A DNA stretch of 64,000 nucleotides, taken from assembly GCA_011317545.1 (NCBI GenBank), contig WUJK01000002.1:3534001-3598000 (forward strand), given 5' to 3'. The DNA comes from Coniella vitis (Eukaryota; Ascomycota; Sordariomycetes; Diaporthales; Schizoparmaceae). The first letter of the stretch is position 1. Each line of letters opens with the position of its first letter. The notes under the pieces are model-generated. The model was given only the letters and a program-made list of their open reading frames with translations, was not told the DNA's origin and ran no database searches. Below are positions 47,775-58,637 of this stretch, piece by piece. The position numbers and the translations under genes were made by a program.

Positions 47775-49939
47775 GGCGAACGGGGCACATGTGCTCGCTC
47801 TTTCCCAGGCGCGCGACAGTGGTTGCGAAAAAAAGGACCAAGAGTTACAGCTTCCGTTCAAGCAGCACCCTTTCGAGCAATCCCCAGATATCGTGAAGAG
47901 TGTAGAGTGTTCGTTGGGGGGGGGGGGGGAGGGCCAGGTTCGCTTTTTTTTTTTTTGCGTCCATTAACCACTACTTAATCCTGTCCTGAACGCGGTACCC
48001 TGAGACAAAACGTCTCGTAGACGGTATCTCATTTATATGCGTGCCAACGATGGCCCGGCGTGATGAAGGGAGAGATTGTCACATAATACGGCTGTCTACC
48101 ATCCTTGCAACACGGCTGCGATGCACATCCCTTGTGACACTTCTGAGTAACTCCACTTGTCAACAATCGTTTCATATGAGAAAGCGCAGAGCGCGTAGCT
48201 TTGCCTTACTGTGACGTGTGAAGGTATTGGTGACGGGACTCACAGAATATGAAATTATTTGGAACCGCATATGATGCTCTGTCTCTTATGTTACAACTGG
48301 AGGGAAAGAATTGGTAAACATCAATTCAGATACAAATGAACTCTTGTACATTGTGCGCGAGTGAGACTAATCTCGCGACAAAAATGCTAGCCCACGTGTA
48401 TGGAATTAATTGCGGTATATTGCCTTTCCATTGACTATATTCTCTCACCGTCCTTGGTACTTGATTGCAATGCCGACAAGTATTACCTACAATGGAAGAC
48501 ACCACGAGTAGAAAGTTCATTACCAGCACATGTTTACATTTCCTCTTGCTCTTCATGTTTGATTGATACTCGTGTACATGGTCAGCCTTCTTCGAGTTTC
48601 GGGTGTGGTAGCGGGGTCTCTCTAAACAGAGTGATGGAATCCTCTACACCGATGGGAAAATCGATTTTAACAAGTTTGTTTGCTTAATTCTATACCTCTG
48701 ATTTCTTGGGGAGCAGGAAAGATGAAACAAACCATCAGATCATTCTCCTTTGTTGTCCTGACAGTGAATAGATGGCTGGAGTGACAAATTGCAACTGCAT
48801 TCCAATATCCACGATTCATACCCTTCATGACTGACCATTTCGCCAGCCCAAACGCGCGCTTATACAGAAGCTTGGAAAGCACCAATCAAAAGACAAATTG
48901 CTGGCTCGCCGGGGGGGGGGGGGTGAAGATATAGTGTTTCTTTTAACTGCAGCGCCCTCCCTCAGTTTACAACCACACACGCACAGTTGTGAACCTCACC
49001 TCATCTGCAATATACAATAGAACTCTGCTTGGACCTTTTTAGCCAACCCTCCCACTTGCAATTCGACGACAGTTCTTATGGCAAAAAAGCCATCTTACAT
49101 GGCAAAGGCAAATACTTATTACGCTCACCGAGGTGCCCTTTTGCCCCGAACCGCCTCAATGCACCCCAAGAGAGGAAAGCCTCCTTTCTTCCCCAACCAA
49201 GAGGGATGGGTCACTGCCTTGTTTCCAGACAGCCCATAATCGAATGCATACGGGCTGACACACAAAGAACAAAAGACCAATCAGCAAACCAATCCAAAGG
49301 CTCTGCAAAATCTAGGACGCCTCCCCCCCCTTTCCCCCGATCGGGGTAGGCTTCACGAGGCAACGTGACAAGCCAAACAGCCTAACCCACACAGTCTTAA
49401 CGATCGCCAGACAGATAAACAACTGCAACTTTAATATGCATAATAAAGCACTAATGACAAGCCAAGCCAAGAAGGCCTCGCCCCAAAAGTACGCTCCCCC
49501 AAGCCTTTCTCGTGTCTGACATGCATAGAGAGTAACCAGGTAAACGTGCAGCCAGCCAATTGTACGGGAAGCAATTGTGGCGCATGCGGGTCGCTTCGAG
49601 CGCAATGGGCAGATACCATGTATACTTTACACAGTCCAATAAGCAGAAGCGCCCCGGGGAGCGACTCAAGTGGATAAAAGCGTAGGAGTGAGGATCCCAA
49701 AACAAAAAGAAGAGGGAAAAAAAAAGAGGGCACAGAACCACCCAGTATTCCGGGTGTATAAGACGGAGCTTGTGTCTTGTTTCTTTTTGTTCTCCTGCCC
49801 TTTCGTTGGTTTTCGAATGGTCGCTTGGACGAGGCTGGCTTGTCTTTCTCACCTCGATCACTTCCTTTGCGTGAATCTTGATTCTGGTACATAGTACAAG
49901 ACACCGAGTCATGCCGTCGCTCAAGACTTCAACTTGACG
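47775..49939. other. Intergenic DNA between divergent genes
   Basis: About 2.2 kb. Holds runs of 14 G (47916-47929) and 13 G (48911-48923), a 12-T run near 47945, and one ACATAGTA word (49889). Open frames at 49431-49924 on the minus strand show no domain. No gene was identified. Confidence 0.5.
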
Positions 49940-51176
49940 ATGCCTAACGTCACTTCCATTGCGAGCTATTCGCTCACCAACCTGGTAAATATACTTTCTG
50001 CCCCTCGCCCATCAAGGCATCTTTGATACCATATCCTCAGAGAGGTCCATACTGACGACCATGGAATGCATCAAAAGGGCCCCTTGACCACAGTCTTCAC
50101 CCCGGCACCCTCATGCAGCACCGTCGCCTACAACGGCATTGCCATTGGTGAGTTCTGGCCACAGGACAACGACCTGGACGACGAGGACGCATACCCCTAC
50201 GGCTCGTCCAACGCCTCGTCCACGGCCACATCCTCCACCAGCTCCGTTTTCGCAGTCTTTGGCTGGGACTGCGCGTCGACCGGCACGTCCATTGGCAACT
50301 GTCTCCCTTCGGGCAGCGTGCTCGACTCGGCCTATGCTTCGCGCGAAACCAATGCCGATGCTTATATAACGGAGCTGCTCCCGTATTATTCCCCCGGGAT
50401 CCAATGTCCCTCAGACTGGTCGACGGTCGGGCTGGCGACCAAGTTTGCGAATGGCTCCACCACGGCTTCGCTCGATGCCTTTGGGCTTGTGGATGCCGCC
50501 ACGCTATCCGATTCGACCACAACCTATGTCGCGTATCAAACAGAGGTGTTGTATAATCCAATGCCCAACGCGCTGCTGAATGCCTTGAGCCCCGGCGAGA
50601 CGATTGTGGCGTGTTGTCCGAGGTGAGTTTCTGTCTTTTTTTCTCTTCTTTCCTTTCCTCTACATGTATATTTCCCTCTTAGCCCTGCGTTAGACAAGCC
50701 CAAAAACTGACTTGAAATCTCTCTCAACCCCCCCCCCCCTGAATAGCGGCTACAGCGCAGACCCCTACGCCGTCAGTGGCTACTGCATCTCGCAAATGCC
50801 CTCGTCGTACCCTATCCCGAGCTCCCTCTGCGCAAACTTCCTCTATCCCGAGTACACCGAGGCCTCCACCACGCTCGTAGCCGACGGCACGACACTGACA
50901 GGCGAGGTGCCCGTCGAAGAGACGATCTTTAGCGAGGTGTTCTCGTCGACGTATGGGTGGGGTGCCTTCCGGCCCACAGACTCTGCCTACGCGGCGACGC
51001 TGCCCCCTGTTGCGGCTGCGACGGAGCAGGTCGTGCTGTATCTGGTTCATCAGGCCAGTGATGTTTCGTCGGCGGCGAGTCGCGCGGTGAGAAGTGTGGG
51101 TGGGGGCAGTGTGCTTGCTGTGGGGTTAACGGTGGCGGGTGCTTTCGTGTCGGGAATTCTGTTGACGGTTTGGTGA
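49940..51176 (+). CDS. C-terminally anchored surface-type protein of unknown function
   Basis: Three exons (49940-49984, 50078-50622, 50747-51176) give 339 residues. The first exon is only 15 codons (MPNVTSIASYSLTNL) and joins GPLTTVFTPAPSC in phase 0. The second join gives ACCPSGYSADPY. Cysteines recur in the pattern C-P-S-G-Y and G-D/W-C typical of fungal cell-surface proteins: WDC, NCLPSG, QCPSDW, ACCPSGY, GYCIS, LCANF. The C-terminus (GGGSVLAVGLTVAGAFVSGILLTVW) is a single hydrophobic helix ending the protein, so it could be a tail anchor or a GPI signal. There is no classical N-terminal signal peptide, which is odd for a Cys-rich surface protein; a missed upstream exon is possible. The last intron carries 12 C just before its acceptor. 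Confidence 0.78.
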
Positions 51177-51404
51177 TGATATATGTTGTAATAGTGGATG
51201 TAAACCAAACCTCTAAAAACAAAAAAAGAAAAGGAAAAAAGAAATAGCATTCAGAACAACTTGATATTTTTTGATGTAGCGTGAGGTGGGTATATTGCAA
51301 TTTGGTGTTCTGAGATGGCTACACATCTATAAGCTTCTCTCAAATGCAGGTACTGGTAGCAAAGAAAAATGGGTTTCTGGATATCCAACATACTCACCCG
51401 CAAT

Positions 51405-52792
51405 CTATATCTCCGCCGCAACATTCGACGTCTGCGGCACATACTCTGGCAGCCACTTTCCGCCATCAAACGGCTCCCCGACCCCGTCGTATGGACTGAG
51501 TTCATTCTCCTTTGACCGCCACATATTCATCACTTTCCCCAGCACCCCTTGCCCACCGGCACCTACAAGCTTCAAATTCGGCGGCGGTATCGGTATCCTC
51601 TTTGCGGGGTCACTGTTCAGGAACCCTGGGTACGAGGCGGAGCTAGCAATGCCCGAAAGCGTGTCTGGATCCCCCGGATTCGTGTATCCCGTGGCATCCG
51701 CAAGAAATTGCCACACGTTGGCGCCAACATCGTACCTGCCGAGATGTGGCAGCCCCCAGTTGTGCTCGACGCTCGAAAGGATGCTGTAATGTGTGTAAAA
51801 AGTGTCGTCCTTCGTGCCCTTGAGGCTGGCGGGCACGGCGTTGCCGAGGAGAAGGGTGGCGATCTTGTTGGGCTGGGTGTAGTCTTCGCTTTCGTCGTAG
51901 GTGAGCTGGATCAGTGTTTTCCCAGAGCCAAAGATGGAGCTATCGTCCGCGAGAAGCGGTTTGAGAAAGGTGTGCGCCCAGGAAGTAGCCGCGGCGAGGG
52001 TCGTGTTGTGGCCGTCATTGTTCATGTTGGGGGACATGAAGACGAACTGAGGCACCTCGCCGGTGGCCAGGTCGGCGGTGAAGTCGTCAAAGGAGCCGAT
52101 GAACCAGAGGCGCGTGCCATTGTGCGTGATGGAGTCAAAGGACACGTATGGGCTGTAGTCAGACGCAGAGGGCTGTCAGTCGCTGATGACATTCCCTTCT
52201 ACCCTTTTGAATATCTCAAAGCCAGGACGAAGTGAAGTCTTACTTGTGCTTGCGAACATAATCCCATTTGCCACTCCCACTGCCACTACTGCCTTCGCTC
52301 GCAATGCCCATATATCCCGGACTGGGAATGTCCTCAAAGTAGCCTCCAAAGGATATACTCTTTGTATCGAGCAGATCGACGACGGTAGAGACGTTGGCGG
52401 GCATGTGCACAGGCTCGTCATGGTCGAGGCCAAAGTAATCGCCGCTGATGGCCGCAAGATAATTTGGCTGCGACGGGTGCGTCTGGGCGTAGTACTTGGT
52501 CAGGAGGATGCCTTCGCGCTTGAGGTCGGCAATATACGAGTCTTTGATGACCTTGGCAAAGTCCTGTTCGCGTTCGCAAAACAAGCCGCAAAGAGATTAG
52601 CAAAACATACAAATCACCAGCGTTACGGGTCTCGGAACGTACCTGATTCTCGAGCCAAATAGTAATAAACCTGTCAAAGGCCTTGCCACCTTTCACCAGG
52701 TGGAATTTGTCGCCCACGCCCAGCGCCAGCACGGGCGGAAGAAGGGCGGCCACGCCGAGGACTCGGAGCACAAAATGCAAAGCAGACTTCAT
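51405..52792 (-). CDS. Secreted acid phosphatase (phosphoesterase family, PF04185 type)
   Basis: Three exons (52792-52643, 52563-52244, 52152-51405) encode 405 residues. Introns are 79 and 91 nt with GTACGT and GTAAGA donors. The first 24 residues are a signal peptide. Family motifs in order: FDRFITIWLENQDF (Glu48, Asn49 as metal/phosphate residues), TKYYAQTHPSQPNYLAAISG near 72-91, VRKHNPYVSFDSI created by the second splice, FVFMSPNMNNDGHNT, LIQLTYDESEDYT, and SILSSVEHNWGLPHLG near the end. The phosphate-repressible fungal acid phosphatases share this set, so extracellular phosphate scavenging is likely. Phosphate regulation is inferred from the family, not from a site I can see. Several N-x-T sites suggest glycosylation. 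The gene is convergent with the surface-protein gene, 228 bases between stops. Confidence 0.9.
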
Positions 52793-53812
52793 GCTGGTCG
52801 TATCGTCGCCGTCGGTGTCGTTAGATCATGTCAGGTCGTGGTGAGGTTGCAACGCGCGGCGCTGCTGAAGGATAGCTCTGGCCACAGCAAGCGCCTTGTG
52901 TGAAGTTGCCAGCACAACAGGCCCGAAGACGGGCGACGTCGAGTGTTTCATCCCTGCGAACCAGTCCGAGCGTGCCTCGGTTTCCCTTCCAAGTCATTTG
53001 TCTCGTTGTTCCTTGTCAACTTGTGTCCTTGGCCAGGAAGCCGTCGCTGTCGTTGAAGCTGACCCTCTTCAGAGCCTGCTGATAACAGGTCAAGAATGCA
53101 TAGCATCAACTGCTCCTCTTGGTTGCAGGTCCAGGGTGGGCTGGCTGTTGCCGACTCTGAGAGGCGATACCTAGGTACTTGTTGGATGTGCCTGTACGTC
53201 AATACAAGCTTACCTGCAACCTTGGCGGGCCCTGAAAGCCCCGCCACCAAGGCCCCAAGCCCAGGCCCACAGTGACGCTCCCAAGCAAACCCAATCTAAC
53301 GATTTGGGCGGGTAGTGAACCCCTGAACAGCATGCCAAGGGAAATACTATGTACTAGGTACCTACCGCCCGCTTCGTTCTGCCTCGGTATCCCAAGTACA
53401 TAGTACCTGGCAGCTTGGGTACGTACAGAACAGATATCGCTTTGCACAAAGCGCCTCTTCATCGCCCTTTACACACATCAACGGATGGCGGTCGGTATAC
53501 GTGATATTCAAATACATCGTCAAGTCCGGAAGCAATGCAAGGTCAGCACATAGGTTAGGGTTTGGTTTCTTTTTCGTCTTTTGTACAAGGCCTGGCAAGT
53601 CGCGCTTGCTTGAAAAATGGTATGGCACAACGTTCCCGCCGTCACCCATGAAACCCAGAAATACAAAGACAAGTTTGTTTTGTACAGTAAATACAACTCA
53701 AAAACTTTTAGGGAGAAAAGAAAAAAAGAAAGGGTATCAAAGTCCAAACATAACCAAGAGGGCCATTGTCAGGTTTAGACATGAACTGGTCAAATTTCCA
53801 AAAAGAAATGCT
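52793..53812. other. Intergenic DNA
   Basis: Promoter side of the phosphatase gene and 3' side of the transcription-factor gene. Two TACTATGT/ACATAGTA words lie 46 bases apart (53345, 53398), mixed with CTAGGTACCTA-type sequence. No gene was identified. Confidence 0.5.
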
Positions 53813-56440
53813 TCAGAATGCTTCCCACGAATCAACCGCCCATAGATCGTTCAAATTCATTCCCAGCATGTCAATGCTAAAGTCGGGGTTAATGGTTGGC
53901 TGTGCTGCTTGCAACTATTTGATACCCACACGTTAGCAATCTGACGACAAGACAAACAGCAACTCCAGACTTACAGCGGGATCCGTGGCCGCCAGCCACC
54001 AAGGCGCGTTGGCCAGTCCGTTCAAATTCGCACCTGAACCCGCGACAGGTACTCCAATTTGTCCGCCAGCATTGATGAAAGACGTGATACTCTTCGCTCG
54101 ATCCAGCAAACTCGGCCCTTCAGGCCTGAGCTGCAGACCTCCCGCACCATTGGGCGGAGGGCCAGGCGGCCCTACAATTTGCTGATGCGGTTGCTGCTGC
54201 TGATGTTGTGGTTGTTGTGGTTGTGGTTGTTGTTGTTGCTGCTGTTGCTGCTGCGGGTGAACTTGCGCTGCAGATTCTTGGCCCGCGAGCAGGCGGTAAT
54301 GCAGGTTAATGAATCTCTCGGCACTTGAACTCTTTGCAGTCTGAGAGTCTTTGATACCCAGATGGGTCTCAAGCAAGCCATAAGAGGCACACATGATGCT
54401 GTATCCCCAAGGCTCATTATTACCGCAACGCAGAATGCGGTCTTCCTTCATCTGGAGACACTTGTCAAGAAGATTGAGCGTATGTTGACTGTTGACCATG
54501 ATCATGTTGGTAGAACCACGCGGCTGCAGCATCGTTACCGAGGTTAAATTCAGAGCCAGAGTGAGCGCATCTTCCCGCAGGAAATTCAAGGTGCGCACCC
54601 CAAATTCAGTGAGCTTGTCGTGCAGCAGGACCATATCTCGAGCGGCGTTGTAGAACATGACTTCGGAAAATTGGTATTTCGAATTGACCTTGCGCATGCG
54701 TAGGAAGGGCTGGTGCAGAGGCATAATATACTGTCGCAACTGAACGTGCAAGAGTGTGTATGCGAGCAGAGGTTTGGGGGATCCGTCTGCATCCATACTC
54801 GCTGACGTGTCCCAAGAAGGCAGTGCATCAATCTCTTGAGTGATCTCGTTGGTGTAGCGGATGACCTGTTCGTAATCGAGGTTATCGGGAGGCCCAGCAA
54901 GAAGTCTACTCACTTCAAGGCGCAACGGTAGGCTTTGCCTGCAGAGATGCTGGAAAGAGGCAGCCGTGTATTCGGTTATCGGTCTCGAGTCCGGGAGCTG
55001 GGTCGTGTCCTCGTCGAATTCTTCGTCACTGATGTTTCTTGGAGGCTTTGCATCCATGTGAAGGGTACTGATGATGGTGGGAAGACCGTTGTCGAAGGCA
55101 GCCTGAAAGTCAAACTCTTGTATTGTAGCCCATAGCCTCCTTCTCATCTCTTGGTTGAATATCGAAATATTTCGGCTAGCCCCCACCATGGCATCAGGAT
55201 CACGGTGCAGTCCAAGCGAGATACCCTCACGGGTGAGAATGCCTGCGTGAGTCCAGTACCGCTTCTTCTTGATGTTATTAACTCTTTTGGCCAAGTAAAT
55301 TAAGAGCGCAATCTGGTAGTGGATAAGGCGCCGATGTTTGTGGCTCTGTTTCCTGAACCATTCTTCGCAGAGCACGATCCATTTCTCGGCCGTCTTATGC
55401 GCGCTCGACACCAAACCGTGGAACTTGGGCGGGGTGGTTGTGTTGCTATGCATACAACTGGACACAGACATCATGGAGAGCACAAGAGCAGTCATGGCAG
55501 CGGGTCGGACCTCTGTAGGGATCCAGAACTTTTCGTATTCGCGCTTGAAGCTCGGAATGTGTATGATGCGATGCAGTTGTTCAAACTGGTCCAAGTAGAC
55601 AGCAACAAGGATGTCCGTCTCCATCTTGGACGGCAAGCCGGCCTCAAGCTCGTGGTCGGGCAGTAGGTACTTGGCTTGGAGCTCGGCCTTCCTGCCCGGC
55701 TTGTCCTTGGTACGTGCAGCAACGTGTAGCGGTTTAAGCCATTCCTCAGCCGTTTCTTTCATGAAGGGCGAAAGGCCAGTCAGCTGGCTGAATGCCATCG
55801 AGGCATTGTGGGGCCCAAAGTACCGCGTACGGAACTCCTTGCCCCGAAAGAAGCGCATCTCGTTGTCTGCGTCGTGGCCGTACTGCATGAACTCGGGCAG
55901 TTTGGGCTCAGGAGCCAGCTCTGGGTCTGGTCTCTGCGGAGCGGCAGGCGAGTCCTGGAGGGTAATGCTGCCATCGCTACCGACAGACTTGGCCAACAAG
56001 TTCTTCAGCGAGGCCACTTCCATTTCCAGCCGCCGCAGGCGGTCAAAGTCACGGACGCCATCCTTTCGGACGAGGCTGTCATTTGACAAGGAGAGGCGGC
56101 CGTCATACTGGGAAAGCGGAAGACCTGCTGGTTTGGGCGGCTGGGCAAGGCCTGGCCTGGACTCGTAGGTGCATCGGTCTGGCGTGCCCGACTTCAAACA
56201 CCTTTCACATGGATAGCCTCTATCACAGGATAGCTTCCTTCGTCGGCACTCAAGACAAGAGAGCCGCACCCGCTGCCTCTTCCTGGGTGGCTGGCCAGGC
56301 TCGGCATGCTTGTCGTCAGCGTCGTCATCATCGCCGTCGCCGGCAAGTGAATGGCCGTCAGTAGCCGGCGAGGAGTTGTTGTCATCTCCCAGCGCAGCGT
56401 CCGAGCCGGCCTTGATTGACCCCGAGACACTCGGACTCAT
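53813..56440 (-). CDS. Zn2Cys6 fungal transcription factor
   Basis: Two exons (56440-53975 and 53914-53813) encode 855 residues. The 60-nt intron has a GTAAGT donor, a GCTAACG branch and an ATAG acceptor. The last exon adds 33 residues ending MLGMNLNDLWAVDSWEAF, an acidic/hydrophobic tail typical of activation regions; reading through the donor gives a shorter, unlikely end. The ATG at 56440 is the first in frame. The zinc cluster is C-x2-C-x6-C-x5-C-x2-C-x8-C (CLECRRRKLSC, then YPCERCLKSGTPDRC) at residues about 57-85, preceded by a basic stretch. A short leucine-rich linker helix follows. The middle homology region holds the fungal-specific domain (FEQLHRIIHIPSF...EYEKFW; GISLGLHRDPDA; RRRLWATIQEFD). 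A Gln-rich region encoded by CAA/CAG lies near residues 745-775. It is a nuclear DNA-binding regulator; targets are not readable from sequence. Confidence 0.9.
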
Positions 56441-58637
56441 GGCTCCAACTGCCACGCAGCAGGCACAACGGGGTTGATCGAGCTCGAGATGGTTGCCCGC
56501 AGCCGAGCAGATGGCATGAGACCGGAACCGAGATCGTAAGTACGAGGAGGAGTAGAAAGGAGCGAGCCGACAATACCGGAGGCGCTGTGGTTCTCGGAAG
56601 ACGGCAGCCGCTGCCGTGAAACAACGAATTCCAAACTAGACTGGAAATGCGGAGCCGCCACACTGATGAGCTTGCGTTTGCCTGCTGGCCTGTCAAGTGC
56701 GACAGAAGGATCAGATAAGATTGTGGACGCGGAGAAAAAGTTGCACGTATTCAAAGGCAGAAGAACGGAAGCAACAGAGCAGAGCTCAGCCAGACCGGCG
56801 CATGAGTAGTATCGCACGATGTGTAGTTTGATTCAAACGCTCCATGGCCCAATCCAGAAGGTCAAAAGCTAGCAATGTTCGTGAGCAGAACCACGCAAGG
56901 CAGAGGGGCCCCGAGAAGATTCCGTTGCCAGCGGAAAGTATCCTCCAAGGTGCAGCGGCAAAACGACGTCGGGACGATGACATTCATCAACCATCCAGAA
57001 CCCACTGCCTGTGCTGTCACATAGTAAGCGAATCGCTCCGAAGGCTAGCAAGGGCAAGGGCAAGTGAAACGCGTCGCCATGCAGCGGTCTCGGAGCTAAG
57101 CTCGGTTATACGCGCTAGACAAATTTTGCCAAGGGGGGGTGAAGAAGTTCGTACCGTCGGAATCTGCACTGTACTGCAGCGCGGACTGTGTATCGTCTCG
57201 GCGGCTGACTCGGCGACCGAGTCTCGGCAACTGTTCTTGCCTCAGGGGCTCCGTATACACAGTAATATGTACATGGTAATATATATATATACAGAGACCG
57301 ATGAACAGCAACCTTCGTGTGGTTGAATCGAAGCACTGAGACCTCGGTGGATTTCGGTGCTCTTTGAGCTCTGCAAAACTTGCACTGTGTGATGTAGAAT
57401 TGTATGGACATGGCCAGCAATTTCAAACGGCCCTGATGCGTGAAGCCCTGTTGCCTGGGATTGGCAAGGACTTGTGAACACCAGGAGCTGTGAAGATCAC
57501 AGAGGCTTCTTTGACTAGCGCTACTATGTATAAAGACGATCAGCACAGGCGACATCGCAAGCACACCTGCCGGAAGAGGAACCGGACCCGTTGTCATGTC
57601 AGCCACAGCCTGTCGTACTCGGCTAGCATGCACGCCCGATGCTTAGCCTCGAGCTTTGACTGCCAGAACCGCAGGCGCAATTGCGGGCAAGTTGGCCAAC
57701 ACGAAGACTGGTCTCCGCCAATCGAGTTCATAGTACTGTATCGAACATCTCCGCTTTCGTGCTTCGAGGTTGATAGCTGCGGAGACCTTGCAAGCTTGAG
57801 GTGAGGAAAAGCACCACCTGTGGATGCCATAGTCAGAACCGGAGGAGCAGGTAACGTAGCTTGCACGGGATCGCGGAAGTTACGACGAGCTGTGAGATGG
57901 ACCCAATTGGCTCATCACAGCAAATGCATTGCTGAGCGACGCTTGAGTTTGAGTGTCAAAGTCCTGGGATGGGCGAGATACCCCCGTCTTGGCTCAGCCA
58001 TACTTGATAGTTGCTAACCTGACGCTTTTGATTCCCAAGGTTATACAATCGCAAAAGCGAGACAAACAACAAAACATGTGCATCGACAATCTTTCAACAG
58101 ACCGCCAGAATGACAATTGAATCGAGCACCGTTGCGGATGTTGGAGGTTGAAATCTTCTGAGTGCCTGCCCGGGCAGGTACTCACGTGGCAAAGACCAAG
58201 GGCTGTCGGACCTTTCCACTTGACAAACGGGCAGTTGCAATCTCGTGTTTGCGGTGTCGGTACTGACTGCAAGTTGCACTTGGTTCCAGGCTGCCAGTGA
58301 GCTGGAAATCAGTTGGAAGGAAGCGTTGGTACGGTCGTGCCTGCCTCGGCTGGGCATCACGGACAGCCTTGGACCAGACGAGCGTTGTTTACTCAACGTC
58401 CTCACACGCGGCAACTCCACGATGTTTTCTCGACTGCTTCTACGTGCCTTGCACTTGCAGGCCAGATCCAGTCCGTTGTGGCTGTTTTGCCCCGCCCAGC
58501 TGACGGCTGCTGCTCTATCACGGCTTGGCTTTCGTGGCATCAATCAATGAGAGCATCCAGTGCCGCCAGAGCTGCTGGTCAATCTCGGCTTCCAATGCGC
58601 AGCTGCCCGCAAGCCTTGACCCTGCGCACCGAACAAG
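56441..58637. other. Intergenic DNA between divergent genes
   Basis: About 2.2 kb between the transcription-factor start and the next start. A TATATATA run near 57281-57291 and one TACTATGT word (57522). Open frames on both strands (for example 57115-57633 and 58094-58543) show no domain. Probably promoter and long leader sequence. Confidence 0.5.

Noticed and set aside
46852..47841. 329-codon minus-strand frame overlapping the methyltransferase gene
   Set aside because: Out-of-frame shadow on the same strand. It is rich in Arg/Pro/His from GC-rich codons and lacks motifs.
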